Below, piece by piece: positions 10,507 through 25,746 of a DNA stretch of 55,313 nt (position 1 is the first letter of the stretch; the number at the start of each line of letters is the position of its first letter). The position numbers were made by a program, and so were the translations under genes. The DNA is from Candidatus Accumulibacter appositus (lineage in GTDB: Bacteria > Pseudomonadota > Gammaproteobacteria > Burkholderiales > Rhodocyclaceae): NCBI GenBank assembly GCA_000585055.1, contig JEMX01000027.1:1-55313 (forward strand), given 5' to 3'. The notes under the pieces were generated by a model. That model saw nothing but the letters and a program-made list of their open reading frames with translations. It did not search any database and was not told the DNA's origin.

Positions 10507-10815
10507 GCGATGGCCTTCTTGCCCTGCGTGCCCAAGGGGGAAGCCCGGTCGCAGCCGCGGCCGCGCATCGCCCTTGCATGCTCTCGACAATCCCGTCATG
10601 CTTGCCTACTTCATGGTTTGATCACCGATGACGCCTGCCCACCATCATCCGCCCGGACCTACAAAACGCTCGGGCCGACCGGATAAAAACAGCCCCTGGC
10701 CGTACCAGCTTGCCGCCGCTACGCCCTGCCAGGCGGTCGACACAATTGCTGACAACCCCTTTCTCGTTGCGACGAGACACCCAACTTCGACGACTTCCCC
10801 TGAGTGGAGGAAATG
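10507..10815. other. Gap between glgB and treS-mak
   Basis: This 309-base stretch is the only long gap inside the glycogen cluster. No gene or clear hairpin terminator is seen. A secondary promoter could lie here, but no convincing -35/-10 pair was found. GGAGG at 10806-10810 is the ribosome binding site of the next gene. Confidence 0.5.
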
Positions 10816-14169
<3,354 letters not shown>

Positions 14170-14194
14170 TTTTTACCCGTTAAGGAGAAACACC

Positions 14195-15418
14195 ATGAAA
14201 GTACTTGCGATGGTCCTGGCCGGCGGCCAGGGTTCCCGGCTGCATCCTCTGACCGCAGAACGCTCCAAGCCGGCGGTGCCCTTCGGCGGCCGCTACCGGA
14301 TTGCCGACTTCGTACTCAGTAACATGGTGAACTCCGAGATCCGTGGCATCTACATGATGGTTCAGTACAAGTCGCAGTCGCTGATCGAGCACGTCGCCAA
14401 GGCCTGGGGGAATTCAAATGCCTACACCGGCCAGTTCGTCACCGTCGTGCCGCCACAAATGCGCGGCGGTGGTACGGAGTGGTTCCAGGGCACCTCCGAC
14501 GCCGTCTTCCAGAACATCAACCTCATCGAGCGCCACTCGCCGGACCTGGTCGCCGTCTTCGGGGCGGATCACATCTACCGCATGGACGTGCGTCAGATGA
14601 TCGACTTCCACCGCGGAAATTCCGCCCACGTGTCGGTGGCAGCGATTCCGGTGCCCTTGGCCGAGGCCTCGGCCTTCGGCATCATCGACGCTGACAAGCG
14701 ACACCGCATCCGCAGCTTCCTTGAAAAACCAGCCAATCCGCCGGCGATGCTCACCGACCCGACGCGTGCCTACGGCTCGATGGGCAACTACCTGTTCAAT
14801 ACCGATGTGCTGCTCAAGGCCCTGCGCGAGGCAAACGACAACGATGAGCACGATTTCGGCCACCACATCCTGCCGCGCCTGATCAAGACACACCAGGTGC
14901 TGGCCTACAACTTCGCCGACAACCACGTCCCCGGCGTTGCTGACTACGAGGAACAGTCCTACTGGCGAGATGTCGGCAACATCGACGCCTACTACGCCGC
15001 CCACTACGACGTACTCGGCGCCAGGCCGCGCTTTAACCTCTTCAATCCGAAGTGGTTCATCAACTCCAGCTCTTACCAGGGCCCCTCGCCAATGATCACT
15101 GGCGAGATCAGCAACAGCACCATCGCCGCGGGCTCGCGAGTCAGCGGCGCACGCATCAAGAACTCGATGCTGCGTCGCGAAGTCATCGTCGAGGAAGACG
15201 TCGAAATTGAGGACAGCCTGATCATGGACTACACGGTCATCCGCCGTGGCTCACGTCTCAAGCGGGTCATCGTCGACCGCTACAACGTGATCGAAGCAAA
15301 CTCGCGCATCGGCTTCGACGCCGCCGCCGACCGCGCCCGCTATACCGTCAGCGATGGCGGCATCGTCGTCCTCGCCAAAGGCGAGGACATAGCCGGGGTC
15401 ACCCGTTACCAAATCTAG
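14195..15418 (+). CDS. glgC: Glucose-1-phosphate adenylyltransferase GlgC
   Basis: ATG 14195 has AAGGAG at 14182-14187; the upstream in-frame start overlaps the treS-mak end and is less likely. The product has 407 residues. LAGGQGSRLHPLTAERSKPA at residues 9-27 is the nucleotide-binding signature of ADP-glucose pyrophosphorylases, FLEKPANPP the sugar-phosphate site, and YWRDVGNIDAYY another signature. The C-terminal ~120 residues form the left-handed beta-helix with hexapeptide-like repeats. The enzyme makes ADP-glucose from ATP and glucose-1-phosphate, the committed step of bacterial glycogen synthesis, usually under allosteric control. The gap to glgX is 12 bases, so the two are co-transcribed. 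Confidence 0.96.
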   Translation: MKVLAMVLAGGQGSRLHPLTAERSKPAVPFGGRYRIADFVLSNMVNSEIRGIYMMVQYKSQSLIEHVAKAWGNSNAYTGQFVTVVPPQMRGGGTEWFQGTSDAVFQNINLIERHSPDLVAVFGADHIYRMDVRQMIDFHRGNSAHVSVAAIPVPLAEASAFGIIDADKRHRIRSFLEKPANPPAMLTDPTRAYGSMGNYLFNTDVLLKALREANDNDEHDFGHHILPRLIKTHQVLAYNFADNHVPGVADYEEQSYWRDVGNIDAYYAAHYDVLGARPRFNLFNPKWFINSSSYQGPSPMITGEISNSTIAAGSRVSGARIKNSMLRREVIVEEDVEIEDSLIMDYTVIRRGSRLKRVIVDRYNVIEANSRIGFDAAADRARYTVSDGGIVVLAKGEDIAGVTRYQI

Positions 15419-15430
15419 GAGATATCCCGC

Positions 15431-17559
<2,129 letters not shown>

Positions 17560-17563
<4 letters not shown>

Positions 17564-19395
17564 AACGCCAGCACAACATGCCTTTCGGCGCCGAAGTCCT
17601 CGACGAAGGCGGTGTCCGCTTTCGCCTCTGGGCGCCCGGCGTAGACACCGTCGGTCTGCAACTTGACGGCGCCGCCGAGCGGCCGATGATCGCCGCCGCG
17701 GGCGGCTGGTTCGAACTCACCGTCGCCGAAGCACAAGCCGGCAACCGCTACCTGTTCAAGCTGCCGGACGGCTTGCTGGTCCCCGATCCGGCCTCGCGCT
17801 TCAACCCGGACGACGTGCATGGCGCCTCCGAGGTCGTTGCCCCCGCCGACTTCGACTGGCCCGACGGCGAGTGGCGTGGTCGGCCGTGGGAGGAAGCGGT
17901 TATCTACGAGCTGCATATCGGCAGCTTCACCAAGGCTGGCGACTTCACCGGAGCCATCGAGCGCCTCGACTATCTCGTCGAACTCGGCGTTACGGCTCTC
18001 GAAATCATGCCCGTCTCGGACTTCCCGGGGCAGCGCAACTGGGGCTACGACGGCGTCCTGCCCTTCGCGCCGGATGCCGCCTACGGCCGCCCGGAAGACT
18101 TCAAGCGCCTGGTCGCCGCCGCGCACGAACGCGGCCTGATGGTTCTGCTCGACGTGGTGTACAACCACTTCGGCCCGGAAGGCAATTATCTACACGCCTA
18201 CGCGCCCGACTTCTTCAACCCGCGTCATGAAACCCCCTGGGGCGCGGCGATCAACTTCGATGGCGAAGGCAGTCGCGCGGTACGTGACTTCTTCGTACAC
18301 AACGTCCTCTACTGGCTGGAGGAGTTCCATCTCGACGGCCTGCGCCTGGACGCCATCCATGCCATCTGCGACGACAGCTCGCCGGACATCATCGAAGACC
18401 TCGCCGCTGCCTTCAAGGCGGTGCCGGGACGCGCGCGGCACGTCCACATGGTGCTCGAGAACGAACACAATCAGGCGCGCTACCTCACTCGCGACGAGTC
18501 CGGCCGCCTGGTGCACGGAACGGCGCAGTGGAACGACGACATCCATCACTGCTTTCATGTTCTGGCCACCGGCGAAACCGACGGCTACTACGCCGACTAT
18601 GCCGCCGAGCCGGCACGCCTGCTCGGCCGCTGCCTGACCGAAGGCTTCGCCTATCAGGGTGAGGCATCGACTTTTGCGCACGGCAAACTGCGCGGCGAAG
18701 CGAGTGCCCACCTGCCGCCGGCCGCGTTCATCAACTTCCTGCAGAACCACGACCAGATCGGCAATCGCGCTTTTGGCGAGCGTCTCAGCCACCTCGCTTC
18801 GCCGCTAACGATGGAGGCCGTGACCAGCGTCCTGCTGCTCGCGCCGCAACCACCGCTGTTGTTCATGGGTGAGGAATTTGCGACCACGCAGCCCTTCCAG
18901 TTCTTCTGTGACTTCGGCCCCGAGCTCGCGCGTCTGGTGACCGAAGGGCGCCGCCGCGAGTTCGGGCGCTTTGCGCGCTTTTCCGATCCGGAAGTGCGTG
19001 CCAGCATCCCCGATCCGAACGCGCTGGCGACCTTCGAAGCCGGCGTTCTCGACTGGAGCGCGATCGAGCGGGCGCCCCACCGGGCCACCCTCGAACTGCA
19101 CCGGCAGCTGCTGACGCTGCGTCAGCAGTGGATTGCGCCGCGTCTGGCCGGCATGGGCAATGGTGATCCGCAGCTGAAACTGTTGTCGCCACGTTGCCTG
19201 TCGATCAACTGGACGCTTGGCGACCGCAGCCTGCTGACCCTGCTCGCCAATCTCGGCGAGGATGCCCTCGCCGTCACGCCGCCTGATGGCCGCCTGCTCT
19301 TCGCAACCGCCAATCTTGACGCCAAGGCACTCGCCAGCGGCCAACTGCCGGCGTGGTCGGTGGCCTGGCATCTGCACCTCGGAGACCGTCCATGA
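17560..19395 (+). CDS. treZ: Malto-oligosyltrehalose trehalohydrolase TreZ
   Basis: The start ATG 17560 overlaps the glgX stop as ATGA, and AAAGGAAG just before it serves as ribosome binding site. The product has 611 residues. An N-terminal E-set domain (VRFRLWAPGVDTVGLQLDG) leads into a GH13 barrel with VVYNHFGPEGNY, D264 in GLRLDAIHAI, E300 in VLENEHNQAR and D398 in FLQNHDQIGNRA. The last is the TreZ-typical form of region IV. TreZ cuts the alpha-1,4 bond next to the terminal trehalose unit made by TreY and releases free trehalose. Its partner TreY is in the next gene, whose start overlaps this stop. Confidence 0.95.
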
Positions 19396-22300
19396 GCGCC
19401 GCCGACGAGAAGCGCCACGACGGGCTGGCGCAACTTGCCGAGCACTGCGGCATCAGCGCCGGCTATGAGGATGTCTGGGGCAAAGCGCACGCGACCTCGG
19501 AAAAGACCCAGCGCACCCTGCTGGCGGCGATGCACTTTCCCGCCGATGCCGATCCGGCAACGCTGTTGCAATGCCTGCAAGACGACGAATGGCGACGGCC
19601 ACTACCGCCGGTCAAGGTGGTCGCACTCGGCGAGACGCCAACGCTTGCCGTCACGCTGCCGGTGGCGCGCGCCAGCCAGCCGCACCGCTGGATCCTGAGC
19701 GCCGAGAACGGAGCCTCGAGCAGCGGCGAGTTCGAGCCCGCCAAGCTGCCACGGCTCGCCGAGCAGCGCGTTGACGGCGTCGACTTCCTGCGCGGCGAAC
19801 TCGTCCTGCCGCCGCCGAGCGAAGCCGGTTACTACCGCCTGGAAGTCGAACAACCCGGCAGCGGCGGCCTGGCGCAGGTGGCGATGACTTTGGTGGTCGC
19901 CCCTGAGAGCTGTTTCTTGCCCGACGCCGTGCAGGGAGACGGTCGCGTCTGGGGGCCGACGGTGCAACTCTACGGAGTCCGCTCGCGGCGCAACTGGGGC
20001 ATCGGCGACTTCGGCGACCTGCGCACCCTGATCGATCTGTCGGCAGACGCTGGCGGCGGGGTGATCGGCGTCAATCCGCTGCATGCCCTGTTCCCGGAAG
20101 ACCCGGCGCGGATCAGCCCCTACAGCCCATCCAGCCGCTGCTTCGTCAACGTGCTGTACATCGATGTCGAAGCCGTCCCCGAGTTCAGCGAGTGCGAGGC
20201 CGCCCGCAACCTGGTCGCCTCCGAGCGTTTCCAGGCGCGGCTGCGACGCCTGCGCGTCGCTGACGAAGTCGACTACCCGGAAGTCTCGGCCGCCAAGCGC
20301 GAAGTTCTGGCCGCGCTTTACCGACACTTCCGTGACCAGCATCTGGCCCATGACACCGCCCGCGCGCGCGCCTTCCGCCTGTTCCGCTCGGAAAGCGGCC
20401 TGACGCTCGAATTGCATGCCCGTTTCGAGGCCTTGCAAGCCCATTTCCAGCAGGAAAACCCCGCCGTCTGGGGCTGGCCGGCGTGGCCCGAGGAATACCG
20501 CGACCCGCAGGCGCCGGCGGTGGCCACCTTCGCCAGCGAACATGCCGAAGCCGTCGAATACGCGGCCTGGCTGCAGTGGCTCGCCGACGAACAACTCACC
20601 GCCCTTGGCCAGCAGTCGTGGCGTCGCGGCGTCGGCGTCGGCCTCTATCAGGATCTGGCGGTCGGCGTCAATCCCGGCGGCTCGGAGGCCTGGGCGTGGC
20701 AAAGCGCCTTTGCCGGCGCCGCCTACGTCGGTGCCCCCCCCGACGAGTTCAACCCGGTCGGTCAGGACTGGGGGCTGCCGCCACTGGTCCCGCACCGCCT
20801 GCGCGAAGCGGCCTACGCACCATTCATCGCCATGCTGCGCGCCAACATGCGCCACTGCGGGGCACTGCGCATCGACCATGTGATGGGCCTGGCACGTCTG
20901 TTCTGGGTTCCCGTTGGCCGACCAGCGACTGAAGGCGCCTACGTCAACTATCCGCTCGCAGACCTGCTGGCCATCGTCGCACTGGAAAGCCAGCGCAATC
21001 GCTGCATGGTCATCGGCGAAGACCTGGGCACCGTCCCCGACGGTTTCCGACCGCGTCTGGCAACCGCCGGCGTGCTCTCCTACCGGCCCTTCCTTTTCGA
21101 GCGCAGCGAGGACGGTAACTTCAAGCCACCCGCCGAATATCCGCGGCAGGCCCTGGTCGCCGTCAGCACCCACGATCTGCCAACCCTGAAGGGCTTCTGG
21201 AAGGGCCACGACATCGACACCCGCGCGGCGCTGCAGCTGTTCCCCGATGAAGCGCTGTTCGACCACATGGTTGTCGAGCGTGCCCAGGATCGCGCCCGCT
21301 TCCTGATGGCACTCAAACACGCCGACCTGCTCCCCGAGGGCGCCAGCGTGCACCCCTTCTCGGTTCCCGAGATCACCCCGGACTTCGTGGTCGCCATCCA
21401 CGCTTTTCTGGCGAGAACCCCGGCCCAGCTGCTGGTCGTCCAGCCCGAAGACATCCTCGGCGCCGTCGAGCAGGCCAATCTGCCCGGCAGCCGCGATGAC
21501 CAGCATCCTAACTGGCGCCGCCGCCTGCCGCTGGATCTCGAAGACTGGCCGGAGGACGGACGCTTCGGCGCCGTTGGCGAACAACTGATCAACGAGCGCG
21601 GCACGGCGGTCGTACCGCCTGAGGAAATAGCCATGCCTTCGCCGCGGGCAACGATCATTCCGCGCGCAACTTACCGGATGCAGTTCAATCGCGATTTCAC
21701 CTTTGCCCAGGCCGGGGCGCTGTCGTTCTATCTGGCGGCGCTGGGGATCAGCCACTGCTATGCCTCGCCCTATCTGCGGGCGCGACCGGGCAGCACGCAC
21801 GGTTACGACATCGTCGGCCACGCCGAACTCAATCCGGAAATCGGCACCACCCAGGAATTCGAGGACTTTGCCGCCGCCCTCAAAGAACACGGCCTGTCGC
21901 AGGTCATCGACGTGGTCCCCAATCACATGGGGATCATGGGCTCGGACAACGCCTGGTGGCTTGACGTCCTGGAAAACGGTCCGGCCTCGGCCTGGGGCGC
22001 GTTTTTCGACATCGACTGGGATCCGCTCAACCGCCAGCTCAAAGGCAAGGTGCTGCTACCGCTGCTCGGGGCCCACTACGGGCAGGTGCTCAACGCCGGC
22101 GAACTGCGCCTCGACTACGACGCCGTTCGTGGCGAGTTCAGCATCTTCTACTACCAGCACCGGCTGCCGGTGGACCCGTCGAGCTACCCGCGCATCATCG
22201 GCCATCGCCGCGAACGCCTAGCGGCCACGCTCGGCGAGAACCACGAGCGCTATGGAGAACTCGAAACCCTGCTCACCGCCTTTGGACACCTGCCGGCGCG

Positions 22301-24533
22301 GACCAATACCAAGCCGCCGAAAATGGCCGAGCGGCAGCGCGACAAGGAAGTGCACAAGCGTCACCTGGCGGCACTCACCGAAGCTCGCGCCGATATTGCC
22401 CACCACATCGCCGACAATCTCGCCGAGTTCAACGGCCGCCCCGGCCATCCGGCCAGCTTCGATCTGCTGCACGAGCTGATCCAGCTGCAGGGCTATCGCC
22501 TGGCCTACTGGCGGGTCGCCTGCGACGAGATCAACTATCGGCGCTTCTTTGACATCAACGACCTTGCCGCGCTGCGCATGGAAGACCCGGCCGTGTTCGA
22601 CGCCACCCACCATCTGATACTCGATCTCGTTGCCCAGGGCAAGGTCGAGGGGCTGCGCATCGACCATCCGGACGGCATGTTCGACCCCGGTGCATACTTC
22701 CACCAGCTGCAACAGGCGGCGGGCGGCAAGCCCCCATGCCCAGGCGACCCTCTGCCGATCTATCTGGTCATCGAGAAGATCCTTGCCGAGCACGAACGCC
22801 TGCCCGACGACTGGCCGATCCATGGCGCCACCGGCTACCGCTTCGCCAATCTGGTCAACAACCTCTTTGTTGACACCGCCTCCGAGCGGCGCATGACGCG
22901 CATCTACCGCGACTTCACGGGCGTCGACAGCGACTTCGAAGAACTCGCCTACGATGCCAAGAAGTTGATCATGCACACCGCGCTGGCGAGCGAGTTCAGC
23001 GTCCTCGCCAACCGCCTGGCACGCATCGCCACGGCCGACCGGGACACCTGCGACTTCACCCTCAACGGCTTGCGCGACGCGCTGGTCGAAGTGGTCGCTT
23101 GCTTCCCCGTCTATCGCAGCTACGTTGCCCACGGCAAACTGTCGGGCGACGACCGCCGCCACATCACCTGGGCAGTGGCGGTGGCCAAGAAGCGCAGCCC
23201 ACTGTTCGATACCGGCATCTACGATTTCATCGAGGGCGTGCTGACCACCGATCTCGGCCGCGGTCGCAGCGCCTCCTACCGCGAGCCGCTGGAAGCCTTC
23301 GCCATGAAGTTCCAGCAGGTGTCGTCGCCGGTGATGGCCAAGGGTGTCGAGGACACCGCCTTCTACCGCTATCATCGCCTGACCTCGCTCAACGACGTCG
23401 GCGGCGAGCCGCGCCGCTTCGGTATTTCGGTGGCCGCATTTCATGCCGCCACACGCGCCCGCGCCGTCCGTTGGCCGCACAACATGCTCGCCACCTCAAC
23501 GCACGACAGCAAGCGTTCCGAGGACGCGCGCGCACGCATCAACGTGCTCTCCGAGATACCGGCCGCATGGAAGCTGATGCTTAAGCGCTGGCGCCGCCTG
23601 AATCGCGGCCGCAAGCATCTGGTCGACGGCGTCGATGCCCCGTCGCGCAACGACGAGTACCTGCTCTACCAGACGCTGGTCGGAACCTGGCCGCTGACCC
23701 CGCCGAACGACGAGGAACTGGCCGACTACCGGACGCGTATCGATGCCTACATGATCAAGGCCCTGCGTGAAGGCAAGGAGCACAGCAGCTGGGTGCAGGT
23801 CAACAGCGAGTACGAAGGCGCGGTCAGCGACTTTGTCCACGCCCTGCTGGCACCCGGCGACAAGAACCTGTTCCTGGCCGACTTCGTGCCCATGGTCCAG
23901 ACCATCAGCCACCACGGCTTGATCAATGCCCTGGCGCAGGCGCTGATCAAGGTCACCTCGCCGGGCGTGCCGGACATCTACCAGGGCTGCGAGCTATGGC
24001 AGTTCAATCTGGTCGACCCGGACAACCGCCGGCCGGTCGACTTCGCGCTACGCCGCGAGCTGCTGGCGCAGGTGCAAGCCCTGGTCGATGCACCACCGGA
24101 ACAGTGGCGCGAACGTCTGCAGCCGCTGGTCGCCGACATGAGCGACGGGCGCATCAAGCTGTACACGCTGTGGCAAAGTCTGTCCCTGCGCGCGCGCTGG
24201 CCGGAGCTTCTCGAGCAGGGTGACTATCTGCCGCTGAAAGTCAGCGGCGAGCACGCGGCGCACGTCTGCGCCTACGCGCGCCGCCACGGCGAACGCGCCA
24301 TCGTCGTCGTCGTGCCACTGCTGCCGGTGCGTCTGCTCGGTGACAACCGGGTGCTGCCGCTGGGCAACGAGGTCTGGGCCGACACGATGCTCGAACTGCC
24401 CGACGCTCTGGCCAGCGCTGGCTGGCGCAATCTGCTCAGTGGCGAAAGCCATGCGGCAGGAGGACAGTTGGCGCTCGGCCAGGTCCTGGCCAGCTTCCCG
24501 GTCGCTCTGCTGGCCAGCGGAGGCGAGGCATGA
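19392..24533 (+). CDS. malQ-treY: 4-alpha-glucanotransferase / malto-oligosyltrehalose synthase fusion (MalQ-TreY)
   Basis: ATG 19392 overlaps the treZ stop as ATGA, giving 1713 residues. Residues 1 to about 735 are MalQ (GH77): an N-terminal helical and beta-sandwich part, then GVNPLHALFPEDP, D495 in ALRIDHVMGL, E543 in IGEDLGTVPDGF and D595 in VSTHDLPTLKGF. From about 750 the protein is TreY (GH13): TYRMQFNRDFTFAQA, IDVVPNHMGI, D1091 in GLRIDHPDGM, E1128 in VIEKIL and STHDSKRSEDARAR near 1375. MalQ disproportionates short maltodextrins and TreY turns the reducing end of chains into a trehalose unit for TreZ. Fusion of the two can feed chains elongated by MalQ directly to TreY. Fused forms occur in other betaproteobacteria. 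A ribosome-binding-like GAGG precedes Met748 at the domain junction. Confidence 0.93.
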   Translation: MSAADEKRHDGLAQLAEHCGISAGYEDVWGKAHATSEKTQRTLLAAMHFPADADPATLLQCLQDDEWRRPLPPVKVVALGETPTLAVTLPVARASQPHRWILSAENGASSSGEFEPAKLPRLAEQRVDGVDFLRGELVLPPPSEAGYYRLEVEQPGSGGLAQVAMTLVVAPESCFLPDAVQGDGRVWGPTVQLYGVRSRRNWGIGDFGDLRTLIDLSADAGGGVIGVNPLHALFPEDPARISPYSPSSRCFVNVLYIDVEAVPEFSECEAARNLVASERFQARLRRLRVADEVDYPEVSAAKREVLAALYRHFRDQHLAHDTARARAFRLFRSESGLTLELHARFEALQAHFQQENPAVWGWPAWPEEYRDPQAPAVATFASEHAEAVEYAAWLQWLADEQLTALGQQSWRRGVGVGLYQDLAVGVNPGGSEAWAWQSAFAGAAYVGAPPDEFNPVGQDWGLPPLVPHRLREAAYAPFIAMLRANMRHCGALRIDHVMGLARLFWVPVGRPATEGAYVNYPLADLLAIVALESQRNRCMVIGEDLGTVPDGFRPRLATAGVLSYRPFLFERSEDGNFKPPAEYPRQALVAVSTHDLPTLKGFWKGHDIDTRAALQLFPDEALFDHMVVERAQDRARFLMALKHADLLPEGASVHPFSVPEITPDFVVAIHAFLARTPAQLLVVQPEDILGAVEQANLPGSRDDQHPNWRRRLPLDLEDWPEDGRFGAVGEQLINERGTAVVPPEEIAMPSPRATIIPRATYRMQFNRDFTFAQAGALSFYLAALGISHCYASPYLRARPGSTHGYDIVGHAELNPEIGTTQEFEDFAAALKEHGLSQVIDVVPNHMGIMGSDNAWWLDVLENGPASAWGAFFDIDWDPLNRQLKGKVLLPLLGAHYGQVLNAGELRLDYDAVRGEFSIFYYQHRLPVDPSSYPRIIGHRRERLAATLGENHERYGELETLLTAFGHLPARTNTKPPKMAERQRDKEVHKRHLAALTEARADIAHHIADNLAEFNGRPGHPASFDLLHELIQLQGYRLAYWRVACDEINYRRFFDINDLAALRMEDPAVFDATHHLILDLVAQGKVEGLRIDHPDGMFDPGAYFHQLQQAAGGKPPCPGDPLPIYLVIEKILAEHERLPDDWPIHGATGYRFANLVNNLFVDTASERRMTRIYRDFTGVDSDFEELAYDAKKLIMHTALASEFSVLANRLARIATADRDTCDFTLNGLRDALVEVVACFPVYRSYVAHGKLSGDDRRHITWAVAVAKKRSPLFDTGIYDFIEGVLTTDLGRGRSASYREPLEAFAMKFQQVSSPVMAKGVEDTAFYRYHRLTSLNDVGGEPRRFGISVAAFHAATRARAVRWPHNMLATSTHDSKRSEDARARINVLSEIPAAWKLMLKRWRRLNRGRKHLVDGVDAPSRNDEYLLYQTLVGTWPLTPPNDEELADYRTRIDAYMIKALREGKEHSSWVQVNSEYEGAVSDFVHALLAPGDKNLFLADFVPMVQTISHHGLINALAQALIKVTSPGVPDIYQGCELWQFNLVDPDNRRPVDFALRRELLAQVQALVDAPPEQWRERLQPLVADMSDGRIKLYTLWQSLSLRARWPELLEQGDYLPLKVSGEHAAHVCAYARRHGERAIVVVVPLLPVRLLGDNRVLPLGNEVWADTMLELPDALASAGWRNLLSGESHAAGGQLALGQVLASFPVALLASGGEA
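21621..21635 (+). promoter_or_regulatory. Possible internal ribosome binding site for the TreY half
   Basis: GAGGAA at 21621-21626 lies six bases before the in-frame ATG 21633 (Met748), exactly where the MalQ domain ends and the TreY domain begins (MPSPRATIIPRATYRMQF). It could be the relic of the ancestral treY start or an active internal start that makes free TreY. Confidence 0.35.
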
Positions 24534-24574
24534 GCGCACGGCGGATGCTGTGAGGAGACTGAAAAGTTGACTGC

Positions 24575-24601
24575 GCGGCGAGGGCACATCACCCTCGCCG
24601 C
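24575..24601. terminator. Hairpin between converging operon ends
   Basis: gcggcgaggg at 24575-24584 pairs perfectly with ccctcgccgc at 24592-24601 across a 7-base loop. It lies 42 bases after the malQ-treY stop and 40 bases before the stop of the converging hydrolase gene. No long T-run follows on the plus strand; on the minus strand a short cttttc follows. A bidirectional terminator is the likely role. Confidence 0.55.
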
Positions 24602-24640
24602 AAGCAACTCATCCAATTCATTCCCGGCAAGGCGCTCGCT

Positions 24641-25423
24641 TCACCAGCGTCGGCCGCGCGCGGCGTTGAGAAATTCGTCGAGTATCGGCGTACTGTCCAG
24701 CAGGTCAGGGCTTCCCGGCGGGTGAAACTCGGGATGCCACTGCAGACCCAGCACATAGGGCTTGCCTTGCAGGCGTACCGCTTCGATCACGCCGTCACTC
24801 TCGCTGCGTGCCTCAATCCTCAGGCCGCGGCCAAGCGCCTTGATCGACTGGTGATGAATCGAGATCACCTTGCCGCCACCGGCACCGGGATAGAGCTTGG
24901 CCAGGCCCGCATCCTCCTCCCACGCAATCGCATGGCTGTGGCGGTCATAATCGTCATGGACGTGCGTTCCCGCCGCGTCGATCTGCGTCGCGATGTCCTG
25001 ATAGAGCGTTCCGCCGAGGGCCACGTTGATTACCTGCGCGCCCCGACAAATCCCCAGAACGGCCTTGCCGGCCTCGATGAATTCATGCAGCAGTTCCATT
25101 TCGTAGGCGTCGCGAACGATATCTCCCGCCCAATCCGGATGCAGCGCCTCTTCGCCATAGCTTTGCGGGCTGACGTCGGCGCCACCTTGCAACAACAGTC
25201 CGTCGAGGTACTCCGGATAGTCCGAGAGCCGGATGCTGCTGCGATTGACGAGGCCGTCACCACTCACCGCCGGAATCATGAACACCATCACGTCGCGCGA
25301 CATCACCCAATGCGCGACCGACTGCTCGAGGTAGTGCAGCGATTTCGACAGCAGGGCCGTTGCACCGGCCTGCGGATGGTAAATGCGTGCCGAAAGACCG
25401 ATACGAAGTGGGCGCCAGCTCAT
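24641..25423 (-). CDS. Class I glutamine amidotransferase-like hydrolase (peptidase C26, PuuD-like)
   Basis: ATG 25423 has AGGAGGT directly upstream, so the longer frame back to 25627 is not used. The product has 260 residues. LLLQGGADVSP is the oxyanion-loop region, C126 in GICRGAQVINV the nucleophile, and H230/E232 in LQWHPEFH complete the triad of gamma-glutamyl-GABA hydrolase-like peptidases. PuuD of E. coli hydrolyses gamma-glutamyl-GABA in putrescine breakdown; related members cleave other gamma-glutamyl amides. No other putrescine genes are nearby, so the substrate is not settled. The gene converges on the glycogen operon and is divergent from clcA. Confidence 0.85.
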   Translation of the reverse strand: MSWRPLRIGLSARIYHPQAGATALLSKSLHYLEQSVAHWVMSRDVMVFMIPAVSGDGLVNRSSIRLSDYPEYLDGLLLQGGADVSPQSYGEEALHPDWAGDIVRDAYEMELLHEFIEAGKAVLGICRGAQVINVALGGTLYQDIATQIDAAGTHVHDDYDRHSHAIAWEEDAGLAKLYPGAGGGKVISIHHQSIKALGRGLRIEARSESDGVIEAVRLQGKPYVLGLQWHPEFHPPGSPDLLDSTPILDEFLNAARGRRW

Positions 25424-25746
25424 GGGACCTCCTGATGAAGTGTCAAACTGCCACCCTCTGAGCCTAGCATACCGGCGCCCGTCCGTTGCAGCGCTAGCCC
25501 AGCCGAGCAGCTTTCGCGCACGGCTTTCGAGTCTGCTCACCCTTGCCGCGGCGGATGTTAGACTGCTCGGCTTGGGCACCGCCCGCGATGCAGGGAATCG
25601 GCGATGCTGCGGATTTTCATCCTTCACCCGAAGTTATAATTCTCCGTCGCTGCAGCCCGCCACGACGGTACTTTGTCCGCCGCCGATTGCTGCCCTGAAC
25701 AGCCCAGCGCAAGTTGGCCGCCATCAACCATACCGACAGGATGCGC
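25424..25746. other. Divergent intergenic region, hydrolase / clcA
   Basis: This 323-base gap has no gene. It should hold promoters for both directions. The best signal is a perfect TATAAT on the plus strand at 25635-25640, listed separately. Confidence 0.5.
25612..25640 (+). promoter_or_regulatory. Candidate sigma-70 promoter for clcA
   Basis: A perfect -10 TATAAT sits at 25635-25640, in a short AT-rich patch about 105 bases before the clcA start. The -35 at about 25612-25617 (gatttt) is a poor match, so this could be an activated or weak promoter. Confidence 0.4.

Noticed and set aside
10804..10815. GTG or first ATG as start of the TreS-Mak gene
   Set aside because: GGAGG at 10806-10810 overlaps or is too close to these codons; ATG 10816 has proper spacing.
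19602..21926. 774-codon minus-strand open frame opposite malQ
   Set aside because: Antisense shadow in a GC-rich gene; the composition is that of frame-shadow sequence.
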